Below are positions 23,459-35,040 of a stretch of DNA of 64,000 nt, piece after piece (position 1 is the stretch's first letter; every line of letters begins with the position of its first letter). The notes under the pieces are model-generated. The model made no database searches. It was not told where the DNA came from and saw only the letters and a list, made by a program, of their open reading frames with translations. Where the stretch lies: contig OZ059899.1 of assembly GCA_964057225.1 (NCBI GenBank), positions 12,994,001-13,058,000 on the forward strand, written 5' to 3'. This DNA comes from Auanema rhodensis. Taxonomy: Eukaryota > Nematoda > Chromadorea > Rhabditida > Rhabditidae. A program made the position numbers and the translations under genes.

Positions 23459-23791
23459 CCATCCAATAGCTCTTAATATATCTTGAAGAAGGAAAAATGA
23501 AAAAAAAGTAAGAAACTTTAAAGAAGAAATTTCAAAAATAAGGAGATGTTTCAAAGTGTATATGCTATAGCAATATGACTAGGAAGTAATGGCGTTGTCT
23601 ACCAAACCTTCCCTACGTCCCTGACGCCCTGCTTGTCTGTGCCTAACCCTTCACTATGCATGCAGGATCCATACAATAAGTCTAGTAATTGTCTATACTA
23701 TTACAAATTTCAGTTGATTTATGCTTTAATTTTAATATCTTTTCAATAGAAAATTATATAACTAACTATTTTACATATTATCAGAGGGTTT
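23459..23791. promoter_or_regulatory. Divergent promoter region ING / WDR81
   Basis: 333 bp between two outward-facing starts. A GC-rich patch lies at 23588-23672 within AT-rich sequence. An acceptor-like TATTATCAG lies 7 bp before the WDR81 ATG, consistent with spliced-leader addition. Confidence 0.45.
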
Positions 23792-26700
23792 ATGAACGCA
23801 TGGGACTCACAACAACAAAAGTCTTTCGTAAAACAGTTGATTACTTGGACAAAAACTGCTGAACATGAAGAACGTTTAATTCGACATGTTAATGAATGTG
23901 AACTAACTATTAGTTTATATCGTAAACGTGAATGCAATTCTACTACTCTTGCTCGTTTCTTGAGAAATATTGAAGCTAAGAGGTAACTAAATGACCGCAG
24001 TTCACACCTGAGTTGACCTCACGCCATATAGGGAAGCACCTGATGAAGAAGAGAGCCTATTGCTTCTGCAAAGTGAGGAGGACAAGCAGTCCCAAGCAGC
24101 TTATGACTTAGACAACAGATGGCAAGCAGGCTGGGTTGCATTTGCGAATGTTTTTAAATGTTCATTCGTAACTTTACGGCAAGTGAGTTTCAACTTGTTC
24201 ACAAGCCTTCTTCAACGTTAGTACCTTTATAGGATTTAGTAGAAGATGAAGAAGTTTTCCGTCCTTTGTATCTTAGACCTCATTTTGTTCCTTATTTTAT
24301 AATTATAATTGGGATTGATTTTGTGGTAACAGTGACACAACTGCTCGAAAAGGATTGGATACCACTGAAAACATTTTTAAGATTTCATCGCAGTCACTTA
24401 AAATATGAATCACAGGTAAGAAAATAACAAAAGTTTCTGAAATACTCATCATTTGTCACAGGTTTTGCAATTTTTCACTGTGTCTATAAACGAAATATAC
24501 TCACAATTATTTAATTTATACTTCTATTCTCCACTTCATTTACATGGATTCTACATTGATAAAGCCTGTTGGCTATTATATGATCCTGTTTTAGCTGTTG
24601 TGTATAAAGAGAAGTTGATAATATTGGGGAAAGGAAAATAAGTTACATTGAAATTTCAGAAAATTTTGTCTGCAGGAGTTGACAGGTTCATGGGTGAACG
24701 GTAAAATTACAAACTTTGATTATTTATTGAAACTAAGTGAAATTTCTGGAAGGAAATTTGGAGATGGTACGTAAAAAACAGAATATATAGAATACTAAAT
24801 GATTCTTTCAAGTTCATAATCATCCAATTATGCCGTGGGTCTGTGATTTTTCAACTGAAAATAATGGATGGAGAGATTTATCAAAAACAAAGTATCGACT
24901 AAATAAAGGCGATGACCAATTAAAGTAACGACATTGAAACTTCTTCTTTCTTAAACTTCTTGTTTTTAAAGAGAAATGTACTCGAGATCTCCTCCACATC
25001 ATATACCCGAGTCATTGTCTGACATAGGCTATATGGTGTATCGTGCCAGAGTTGAAACGAAGGAAAAGCTTTGCAAGCATGTTCGAAGCAAGGTTTGGTT
25101 TTCTGAATTAAACATTTAATCATAACTAAATATTGCTAAACTGAAGTCAGAAAATTACAAATTTGTTTATATTTGAAGTGGGTTCCGTTGGAGTATCCTG
25201 TTAGTGTTAGAAGAATGTATGAATGGACTCCGGATGAATGCATTCCAGAATTTTATTCTGATGCCACTGTTTTTGGTAATATAGCTATCATTATTGTTTT
25301 AAGTATTTGAAGTTTTGAATTTGTAGAATCTCTTCATTCTGATATGCCTTCACTAGAACTACCAGCATTTGCTTCTACTCCATCTGAATTCATTAAGTGG
25401 CATCGTAAAATGCTCGAGAGCGATGAAGTTTCAGAAAAGCTTCATAACTGGATTGATTTAACCTTTGGCTATTTAGTAAATCTATTTTATAGTTAAAGCC
25501 TATTATTGTTTAATTTAGTTAAATGGGCAAGATGCTGTGAATGCACTGAATTGTCATTTATCACTAGGCGAATCATCAGGAATTCATCTTCGTCGAAATG
25601 GCGTAGTTCAATTATTTCGATACCCTCATCCCAAACGTTTCATTCGTAAGAAAGATAGAGAGATTGACTATATGTACACTGAGGAATTACAAGTAGCTCA
25701 AGCTTTGAGTGCATGTAAAAGTACTTTAATCTGCTAGAAAAGCATATAAATTACGTGAATTTCAGCTTTAAACCTTGAAAGCCCGCCTGAAACTGTGGGA
25801 GATTTAATGGCAAATTATCGCAAACTGCTAGCTGCCAAAGTAAAATTCGGTTATTGCTTCATTATAATATGAAAATCATTTTTAGGAAGATAGGCATGCA
25901 GATTATCATCAGCGAATGAAAGATGTTTATGAGTTGTTGGCTACTATTTGTATGGCTCCTCATGTTCTAGGTCAATTCTCTATTGAAATTATCAACCAAG
26001 CCCTGGATCAGTTTTCATATTGCTTACCAACGTATAATTTTGACTTACATCAAATCAAAGTATTATCTTGCTTTCCAGGGCTTATCGCACGCTTTTGCGA
26101 TCAGCATTAATTGATAATGTCAAGGTGTCCAAAATTACAACTTTTTCTTCTAATTTACTATGCTCGTTAAGAATTCCACCAACAGTAAGTTCTATTACTC
26201 ATTAGGGTATTCAGATAGATTTTCAGACAATTCAAGCTCATAAGAACTTAACTCGTTTCTACTCGTATCATTTACTTCGTAAATCTCCACATGTTCGTGG
26301 CTACGGTTTGTATTTATTCATTTCTCTTATAATCGTTCAGTGATTTCAGAAAAACGTGAACAAAGTATCTTAGTTAAGGAAGTTGATAACCTTCGACAGT
26401 TCATAGTAGAAACAGAGTTATTTGATTTCGTATCTGTCTCTCTTTTTGAACGATTGATACATGAACAGATTTCCTGTATAACTTCTGTAAGTATCTTTCA
26501 ATCTATTTATGGCAATCTAATTATGCTAATGCACATTCATTGTGAATATTATTTCACGTGTTTCACGTAAATTAATTTTCAATTCTAGCAAGCACTTTCA
26601 AATAACCGGTTGCTTCTAAACATTTTCATAATTTTATATTTATATTTATAAATGTTTATTGCAGGTTTATTGTCTGTTCAATATGATGTGCAAGAGAATG

Positions 26701-29685
26701 AGCAAAGATTCATTGAATCAACTCTTGCCTTCCCTGGCTTCTCTATTATCGCACGAATCTTCTATTAAGGCATTCAAGAGTTATAATATATACACGAATA
26801 ATTTAATTTTTCAGTTGATTGATCGCAGATTTCTATTATCGGTATCAGTTGCTTATGGAACTCCTGTATTCCTTGATCGATTTCTTCCTGCACTTGTTGA
26901 AGCTGCTGCTTCAAAGCATTTGAATCGCAGTATTGTCGCAAAGGATAGCTTGCTGTGGTATATACTTCTATGTATTAGAATACATACATATATATATGTA
27001 TTTTACAGGTTGGCTAAGCGTCTTGGCCCCGTTGTTACTGTTCGATTCATAACTTCAAATCTGCTACGGATATTACCATCATCCTTCGACGGACTACTGC
27101 TGGCTGGAGGCAATGATAGTTATAGCGAAATTGTAAATTATTTTTTTCTCTACTTATATATCATGAATCTTTATAGACTACTCTAGATTTTATTCTTGAT
27201 GGAGACGAATGGTGCCAACGAGTAGAATCAGCTCTAGCGGAAATAGCTCTATCATACAGCATAACATTTGTGACGGTATATTTATAGCTCTAACGTTCAT
27301 TAATTTGAGAATACATCATAGGTGCAATATCTTCCATTTTGTGTTGATTACGTTGATCAATGCTTTCGTAGAATTACGGCGAATTTGGAAGGAGGCTTAA
27401 TTGCAATTTATAAAATTTTATCTCTTTCAGTGAGAATCATGAACGATCAAGAACTTATGAACTACTTAGAGGTGAGTATATTACACCCATATCTATAATA
27501 CTGTTCAGTTTGATTTTTGAATTTTATCTTTTATTCTTTAGGATTTCATAATCGACAAAATTCTGCTGAAAATAATAAAGTTTTCTCTCTTATCTTCTAC
27601 TTCCTTTAGCACTGAGAGAAGTCGATTGATTGTTCTTAGCCGGGTAAATATCAACTTATGAAATTCTTCGAATTTTTGTTATTTACAGGCAATTTTAATT
27701 TTGCACACTATTGCTGTTCGAATTGGTGCTGAGAATACAAGAATGCATGCCAGAAAACCATTCGAAGTTTTGTTTAATGCTTTTTGTGAACAAGCTCAAA
27801 CTACAGAAAGTCTAACTGTAGCTAAAAAACCTGTTGGAACATCTGAGGTTTCTAATAGCTGAAATGTAATTTATATTCACTATAACATATATAGAATTTC
27901 AATATACCTCTCTGGATAATGTCAGAAATGATTGATAAGTTTGCTTGTTTGTGGGGCGTACCTCTTCTATCAGCACTTTGCCCAAATCCTCCATTTCTTG
28001 TGCCATTCATTAGCTCAAAAGGTAAATAAATAATATTTTCTGATTATATTATTTGTTTTTCTAGTGTTATCAGCTGCAGCGGATTATCAGCAACCGTCAA
28101 TTTCGCCTATTCCATCATTTAATTTTGGTGGTGGATTTTCTTCTGGTAACAGATTATTTTCTCAATCATCATCATCACCTCCTAGTGTCGGAGGAGTTGG
28201 GTCAGTTAACTATAATAATGAGATTGGAATGAAATATATATGTTCCAGACCATCTGAAACAGGATCGTTATCAGCTATTTGGTGTGCTCGAGTATCTGCG
28301 ACTGCTTGTTCTACTTATTCCAACAAGTAAGTGCAATGGTCTCATTTTCACATCACGGATTGAATATTTTTCTTTCATCTCTCTTTACCATTTTGCAGAC
28401 AAAGTTTACGATTTGATCACTTAACCCTATGTTCATTCGAAGGACATACTGGCTCAATTCGTTGTTTGGAAGCATTATCTAATGAGAATTCATATATTTC
28501 AGGATCATATGATAGGACAATCAAGTTATATCACTAGAAAGAGGCACATTTATAAAACTATTCTTTAGGTTATGGTCCATGAATCCTGAATATGAGAAGG
28601 TTGAAGCACGTTGGACATATCGAGGACACACAAGACCAATTCTAGATTTGATGAGCGTGCAAGATAATTTTATAGCTTCAACTGATGGCGTTGTTCAAGT
28701 AATGCTTAGACTTTATCATCATTTGTTTCAAAACGGTTTGTAGATATGGGATCCCTTCCGAGGTTGTCGAGTATCTCAGATTGAATGGAATGAGGGGACT
28801 ATCTGCTCAATGGCGCAAATAGACCGAAGTACTGTAGCAGTGATATCAAGTCTGCACTCTACTGTTCGGTAAAAGCTATTAATTGAAGTTCGCTTGTTAT
28901 TGAAATCTACAGATTGTACGATGTACGTGATGGAAGCAAATTTTCGGAACTGCAGGTATCGCCCACAACAGGCTTAACACGTGCAATTTCTGTGCGAAAT
29001 TCAGGTAATACTAGTCATATGCTTTTTTTCATGATAAGACTTTATCTCTTTTCATGCTTTATATAGTGTAAAGTTGTAGGAGAGAAAATGGCAGTGACAT
29101 TATCCAATGGAACTATTGTTGTTGCCGATGGCCGAACTGGGAAACTCTGCTCGCTTTCTCATGGAAATAGTACTCACCCCACGTCAGTGAGCTGGTTGTC
29201 ACAGTCTAAATTCTTGGTGACTGATACTGACGAAGCAGCTATGGTATTTACGCGTTTTCTCTTTTTGCTTTTTACTGCTTGCAGATTTTTTCCGCTCAAC
29301 CCAGAATAACGTCATACCGCCGTTTAAGTGATATCGTTCTCCATGCCCATTCGAGTGGAAAAATATTAACTACGATTCAACCAAACAATACACTTAGGTA
29401 ATGATTGAATATTTTCGTTTATAAACACGTAGCCAGGACTTTTTACGTGAATACGTTCTAAATTGGCTTTCAGTTGTAACTACTATAACCCCCCCCCCCC
29501 CTTGATTATCATACAATAATATTCAAACCTTGTTTAGAGTGTATCAAGACGAAGAAAATTTATGCTTGGATACTCGTCTCAAAACCGATAGTATACCTGG
29601 TGTATCAACATGTGCTTTGCATTTACCTCTGAATAGCGCTTTTCTCATTGGAAGTAGCCAAGGCGCTTTGAAATTGATGTGCTGA
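23792..29685 (+). CDS. wdr-81: WDR81 homologue, BEACH-WD40 regulator of endosomal PI3K (sorf-2-like)
   Basis: Large BEACH and WD40 protein that with WDR91 (SORF-1/SORF-2 in C. elegans) lowers PI3P synthesis on early endosomes and supports endolysosome maturation and aggrephagy. BEACH domain: [45 protein letters not shown] (human [18 protein letters not shown]) and WIDLTFGY are conserved. A long helical middle follows, e.g. [20 protein letters not shown] against [20 protein letters not shown]. The C-terminal WD repeats read [50 protein letters not shown] and end [10 protein letters not shown]. Many introns of 45-60 bp. Upstream exons coding the human-specific first 300 residues were not found; the ATG at 23792 follows an acceptor. 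Confidence 0.95.
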
Positions 29686-29970
29686 TTTTGAATATTCATG
29701 CCATCTACTTAAACATTTTCACCTCATATATCTGTAGATATTGCTTGTACTTATTTATTCTTTGTATTGTACAAAAATATTGTATCAAATTGTGATAGGA
29801 GCTCTTATTCATGTGTTGTCTTGCTTTTAATTTTCTGAAAGCTCTTTTGCGTGTCTATATCTGTGATATTTTTCTCTTAACATTGTGATCATTTTCAGTT
29901 TTGTCATATATTTTCAATAAATATGAATATATTGGATCGATCACTTGTCATTATGGAAGACTAGACCAAT
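29686..29970 (+). other. WDR81 3' UTR and spacer
   Basis: AT-rich, no ORF. A polyadenylation signal AATAAA lies at about 29918, roughly 230 bp after the WDR81 stop. Nothing else seen. Confidence 0.5.
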
Positions 29971-30267
29971 TTGAATGCAATGAAGCTTCTGGTTTCAGCT
30001 TCTCTTCTGAGTCTAACGGGTCAAGCTGTGGACATAACATGTGTTTGCTCAGTTGATGGCCGAGCAACCGTCTCCACACCCATTGCTTGCCCTACGACCT
30101 CACACAGACACTACTCAGGGTATCTGCTTCTTCAAACAGTAGCTGAAGCAGTGAGGGGAGTGTTCTTCACGAACATCTGCTCAACGTCTCCGAAGCATAC
30201 TGCCGTTTCGAAAATTCCCACATTTTTGGACCCGTTCCTACAGGCTTCCGACCAATCCCCAATTTAG
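29971..30267 (+). CDS. Possible small secreted protein (98 aa) or first exon of the Ig gene
   Basis: Open frame starting MNAMKLLVSASLLSLTGQA, which looks like a signal peptide, followed by a region with six Cys and no recognised domain. GC content is well above that of its surroundings, as for coding sequence. An alternative frame over 30130-30290 (LLNVSEAYCRFENSHIFGP) looks equally protein-like, so the reading is not settled. It may supply the missing leader of the Ig-domain gene at 30647, or be unrelated. I do not recognise either translation. Confidence 0.3.
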   Translation: MNAMKLLVSASLLSLTGQAVDITCVCSVDGRATVSTPIACPTTSHRHYSGYLLLQTVAEAVRGVFFTNICSTSPKHTAVSKIPTFLDPFLQASDQSPI

Positions 30268-30646
30268 GTGTCTGTAAGCTTCGTCATCAGTCCATGCGGT
30301 ATCTTTACCTGGAACACTGTTTTTTTCAATTGTTTTCATAGATTTTTACGCTTTGTATTAATATTCGTCTTATTTCCGGAAAGAACAATATGCAAGTGGA
30401 CACGTATCAAGGTGTGGTATTTACTTAATGAAAATTTGATACAAAATCTCAAAAAAAGACAAGAGTTTGCAACAAAATGAATAGCTATTTTTGCTAGTAC
30501 AATGCATTCTTGAGTAGAATTTCGATTATTTCAAAATATCGATTATCAAATTTAGCTAAACTAATTTCCTTCAATTATAATACAGAACTGCAGACACATC
30601 TAATAAATCTAATACATCTTTTACTTTATTTACTTTCTACTCACAG

Positions 30647-31492
30647 CTGCCAACCCGTGTTTGGTCGTCCATTACCATACAGCCTGATGGGCAACGCCAT
30701 CTCAACTGCGGCAACTTTGACCAGAATCCTGATTACAAGTACCACTGGAGGTTTAATGGAAGTAGCATACTACCATCTATGACACAGATACATAAACAAG
30801 ATTTAATGTGCTTCGTCATGAATATGATCCTAAATTTATTTATCTTATTTCAGCTTCCTATCAGCATCCAATGCTGAACGTCATACTTTGCATGGAACAT
30901 ACGAGTGTTGCGTTCATGAGCTACTTGGAAAAGCATGTTACGCTCAATTTGTTAATGTGACAGGTAGGTGTCGTCATAAGACCAAATATTAAGCAAAATA
31001 TTTAAGATCGTCCTCGACAGGAAGGAATAGATTTGTTAGATAAAGATGTATTGAATGGGAAAGAAGGAGATACATACTATATTCGTTTATTCCGTCAAAA
31101 TAAACGAATTGATGCCGTTCACTGCATTCAGATACCAGACATGATACATGTAGCAAGTAACATCAAATATCCAGTATGTTCAACACTATATTCACCAAAT
31201 ATTTCAAATTATCTTACAGGTTTTCCATTCTAAATTCTCAAAACAGTCAAATCCATACCATTTACGGATCGAAAAGTTTGGAAAAAGTAATGTTCATAAA
31301 TACAATTGCACAATGAGATTCAACAAAAAGGTTTATTTCTCTTAAATAATGATATATTGAAGAAAAAATATTTTTTAGGAGCATACATATAGAATATTTG
31401 AAGCCAAGTTTTACACGGAAAACTCAAAATCGTCATGTGCTTTTGTTCTTTTAATATCATTCCACTTTGTTTTAATTTTATTGACTTTATAA
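30647..31492 (+). CDS. Two-Ig-domain surface protein with GPI-anchor-like tail (5' end not found)
   Basis: Five exons join without frame loss: 30647-30807, 30854-30963, 31007-31173, 31220-31330, 31379-31492 (663 nt). Ig domain 1 shows HLNCGNF, the core tryptophan YKYHWRFNG and HGTYECCVHELLGKACYAQF. Ig domain 2 has the pair VHCIQIP and HKYNCTMRF. The protein ends with ENSKSS followed by 20 hydrophobic residues (CAFVLLISFHFVLILLTL) and stop, typical of a GPI signal or a tail anchor. Intron 3 uses an AAG acceptor. The signal peptide exon is not identified; 29971-30267 is a candidate. Probably a cell-surface adhesion or recognition protein; I cannot name the family. Confidence 0.65.
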
Positions 31493-31748
31493 TAATTGGT
31501 TCTCACTAAATAAAGGACTAACAAGAAATGAAGATAGTGCTTATACATAAAGTGGAAGTCGCAATACATTGATAACGTTTCCCACCCCTCACTAGGGTTC
31601 CCAACACATTTATTTGGCGGTCGGTAACTATGCATCGTCTGTTACTTAGCTTTTTATCCCGTTCTTATTTCAATAAAACAATATATTATATTGTAACACT
31701 AATTGTTGTTTAGAACTTGTTCAACTCGAACAACCAACATCATTACAA

Positions 31749-32270
31749 ATGGGAGTGAAAAAAGCTTTACTACCTCCAACACAAAAACCAATCTTAGGTA
31801 ATAAAAAGTTATTTATCGTTTCAATTCAAAAAAGAGATTTGTTCCAGAAAGACCTGAAAACGATCGGTACATTGAAAATGAGCTATACATGATAAGTGAA
31901 AGCTCTCAGCAGGTTTTGTATTAAAGTCATGTTTTTGTTTGTTTGTTTCATATTTATCTTATTGAAGGAAAATGATCTTCAATTGACTACCCCCCTGTTT
32001 CCACCGAAACCCCTTCGTGGAGTAAAGCCTGAAGGATGGTGTGGACCAACATTGACAGATACGATTAATCCCAAAGCGTAATTTTCATTTCAACAATCCT
32101 TTTTTATTAAATTTATTTTCAGATCTGATTCGAAAAAACAGCTAGATTATGACTGCATACATTCTGTTTCAGTTCAATATAGACCGAATGGTACACGATT
32201 TGAACAGGTTTGTAAATTGCAATATGAAAACAAAATGGACAGAGATATGACGAGTAGCCCAATCAGATAG
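31749..32270 (+). CDS. Small unrecognised protein (about 126 aa)
   Basis: Four exons joined in frame: MGVKKALLPPTQKPIL, then ERPENDRYIENELYMISES, a proline-rich exon (TTPLFPPKPLRGVKPEGWCG) and SDSKKQLDYDCIHSVSVQYR, ending TSSPIR. Introns are bounded by normal GT..AG signals (for example TTAG/GTAATA at 31797). The frame is open upstream to the acceptor TTGTTTAG at about 31713, so that site may be a spliced-leader site or an internal acceptor; the gene could then be a downstream operon partner or an alternative cytoplasmic tail of the Ig protein 257 bp upstream. No signal peptide or membrane segment. Function unknown. Confidence 0.5.
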
Positions 32271-32729
32271 GAACGATTGAATTTGTTTTTTTAATTTTTT
32301 TTAAATTTAAGAAAAGTAAGATCGGGCCGTCTCCAATCCCTCTCACTCCAGCAAATCATTAAATAACTTTCACGTTACGCGTATATGTATAGTTTTCATA
32401 TTTATGCTAATTTTATAGGATAGTTGTTGGGTAATCGCGTACATAATATTTTATAAAAAAGATAATATTAGTTTTTATTAATTCTTTCTAATAAAGTTGT
32501 TGATTAGAATTTGTATTTCATAATATATTTGTTTAAAATAAAAATCTTTAAAGTTGAAATCTTATTTGAAAACAATGTTGTTGTATGTTGCCATTACGTA
32601 TTAAATGATATTTTATTTATATAGCTATTCTATTCATTCATTTGGATATATAGTTTATAATGAAATTGATGATAATACTATTTATATAACAACAGGTATG
32701 TTCAGTTTTACATGAACTCATTGCGCTAT
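32271..32729. other. AT-rich spacer
   Basis: About 460 bp, strongly AT-rich, with short direct repeats and no ORF worth reporting. Ends where the duplicated segment begins. Confidence 0.5.
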
Positions 32730-33060
32730 TTTCATCAGAATACTTTCAGCTGCTATTAATTCCGTATACTAGTTGTAAATGAAATTATTTGATAAATATT
32801 CAGATATAATATGTTTCTTTTTTCTAATATTTTGATTAATTCGTTGTTTTAACATATTTAGTTTTATCATTTACGCTTTTAAATATGTAATTGATTTTAG
32901 ATTTAATACGTAAAACTGTTGAAAAATGTAGATAAACTATATACGAAATACTTGAATTTTCATCATTTGTGGGTTACAGCAGGCTCCCTTCAGAATACTC
33001 TGTCTGTACATTGTTGACGTACTGTTGACAGTATGAAGTGAAGGCTTTTTCAGATAATAT
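32730..33060 (+). pseudogene. Truncated tandem copy of chemoreceptor 5' region
   Basis: Near-identical to 33063-33515 over both halves (shared TACTTTCAGCTGCTATTAAT and TGAAGGCTTTTTCAGATAA) but lacks about 136 bp present in the downstream copy (33253-33388), which code for the receptor's N-terminus and first membrane segment. The start codon is lost, so this copy cannot give a receptor. Few substitutions separate the copies, so the duplication is recent. Confidence 0.75.
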
Positions 33061-33253
33061 TTTTTCATCAGAATACTTTCAGCTGCTATTAATTCCGTAT
33101 ACCAGTTGTAAGTGAAATTATTTGATAAATACTCAGATATAATATCTTTTTTTTCTAATTTTTTGATTAATTCGTTGTTTTAAGATATTTAGTTTTACCA
33201 TTTACGCTTTTAAATATGTAATTCATTTTAGATTTAATACGTAAAACTGTTGA

Positions 33254-34436
33254 ATGGCTGATTGTCCTAAAGTTCTTGAATATCCTCCAAAATGGTATGC
33301 ATCAGCACATTATTTGATTGGAATTATAATTATTCCTGTTTCATCTTATACTTATTTTGTTATAAATAAGATAACTATATCACATGTAGATAAACTATAT
33401 ACGAAATACTTGAATTTTCATCATTTGTGGGTTACAGCAGGCTCCCTTCATAATACTCTGTCTGTACGTTGTTGACGTACTGTCGACCGTATGAACTGAA
33501 GGCTTTTTCAGATAACTGTCAGCTATATGCCGGCTACACTAGCTATATCATTAGGATTTTTATCAATTAATCCACTTTGGGATATAATTATTGATGCTAC
33601 ATTTCAAGTTTTCATAACTGTTCTGGGATCTGTGCTAGCACTTCATCGCATGCTTCTCTATCTGTATGGCAAGCATGTGCCAAAATATACTCATCTGATT
33701 GCTGCATGCTATTCCTTTATATGTGGTGTTACCTATCCATCATATTTGATATTTTTTGGAATAATATATGATAAAGAAGAATCATATGACTTATTGAGAA
33801 AGGTTATAATATCATATAGTTTATACTATATAATCTAACTAATATTATCTAAGATATGTCCTGAGTTTATTCCTTTAACTGAGAAGTATTTTGTAATGTT
33901 TAGTATATCATATCATATACAAAGCATAAATAATGTATTGATATTAACATGTGTAATCACAGGAGCTGCTTCAACTATTTTTTTATATTACTCCTATACT
34001 TATTTGATGAACAATTCCTTGAATATTAGTAAAAAAACAAAGCAATTACAGTTTAGATTACTGCTGAGTATTACACTACAGGTTCGAATGATTTAATTAA
34101 GCTTCAACCAAAGCTTTTTCTTCTTTAAGCTTGCTGTTCCAGCTACGCTTCAAACCTTGCCTGGTCTATACTTTGCGGTTATTGTCACCAACAACACTGC
34201 GGTACCATTAGGTAATAGAACAGTTTCTAACAATAATAATCAAATTTGCCTCAGGGGCATCGTTACTAACATGGTCATTTGGTTCTTTTGATGCAATTTT
34301 TAATAGTTTTATATTACTTTATCTTAATCCATCATACAAAGCACGAGCTAAAATTGATTTGAATTCCCTATTATTCTGCTCAAAACAACCTCCACGTGCT
34401 GTAGTCATATCAAGAAGAATGCCTTCGAAATATTAA
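33254..34436 (+). CDS. Nematode 7TM chemoreceptor (srh/sri-like)
   Basis: Start MADCPKVLEYPPKWYASAHY leads into a membrane segment (YLIGIIIIPVSSYTYFVINK). Exon 1 joins at CTGTCT/GTACG to ITVSYMPATLAISLGF. Then FQVFITVLGSVLALHRMLLY (TM3 end, with the HRM in place of DRY), ACYSFICGVTYPSYLIFFGI, VLILTCVITGAASTIFLYYS, LAVPATLQTLPGLYFAVIV and SLLTWSFGSFDAIFNSFILL, ending in YLNPSYKARAK, the srh-type end of TM7. About 310-330 residues, normal for these families. Expected in sensory neurons. The srh versus sri assignment is uncertain. Confidence 0.82.
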
Positions 34437-34481
34437 TGCATATGTTTGAAATTTTTTTAAAGATTAAATCATTATAATATT

Positions 34482-34624
34482 GAAAGGTTCTACCACAGTT
34501 TATACCATCCCGCGACTGAAGCCCCGCCCCTTTTGCAAAAAAGCGCACAGTTGCTTGAAAATAATTTGAATTAATGCTTGGGGGAGGGTGGTATAAACTG
34601 TATAAACTGTAGTAGATCCTTCTG
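34482..34624. mobile_element. Short terminal-inverted-repeat element (MITE-like)
   Basis: About 143 bp. The left arm GGTTCTACCACAGTTTATAC and the right arm, read on the other strand, GGATCTACTACAGTTTATAC are inverted repeats; the right arm carries an extra internal copy of ACAGTTTAT. The interior is GC-rich (GCCCCGCCCC) and codes nothing. Lies just past the chemoreceptor stop, so it may sit in its 3' UTR. Confidence 0.6.
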
Positions 34625-34820
34625 AAAATTTGTTAATATGTATATACTTATAAATAAAAATCTTCAAATCGATACGATTATCAATTTCAGCTAAATTAGA
34701 TAATTCGATTTTTCTTTAATCGTATACCAATTTTTAAGCTTGCCTTTTCAGCTTACATTCCGTAATCAATAGAAATTAATTATGAGAAACAAATATTTTT
34801 CGAAGAAGTACATCGATTGT

Positions 34821-34910
34821 GGCTCGAGAACTATGCTGAAAACCCATGAGTCCTCGAGAACTATGCTGAAAACCCATGAGGCTTCGAGAATTATGCTGAA
34901 AATCGGATAA
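34821..34910. repeat. Tandem repeat, 3 x 30 bp
   Basis: Units at 34821-34850, 34851-34880 and 34881-34910 sharing TCGAGAACTATGCTGAAAA; the third unit is degenerate. No coding frame of note. Confidence 0.8.
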
Positions 34911-34976
34911 TCGAAAAATAGTTGATAATCAACATAATTATTGATTTTGAACTTTTTCGATTTTGTGTCGAATCGA

Positions 34977-35039
34977 CTTGAGTAATCATTTGCAAGTATA
35001 GTAGATACATATGTATTATACTTGCAAACGATTATCGAG
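34977..35039. ncRNA. Candidate miRNA-like hairpin
   Basis: Arms 34977-35000 and 35017-35039 pair over about 22 bp (core TTTGCAAGTATA with TATACTTGCAAA) with two or three mismatches and a 16-nt loop. The length and loop fit a pre-miRNA, but inverted repeats from mobile DNA look the same and a tandem repeat lies just upstream. No expression evidence. Confidence 0.25.
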
Positions 35040-35040
35040 A

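Noticed and set aside
34821-34910. CRISPR-like array
   Set aside because: Three contiguous 30-bp units with no spacers; a plain tandem repeat in a eukaryotic genome.
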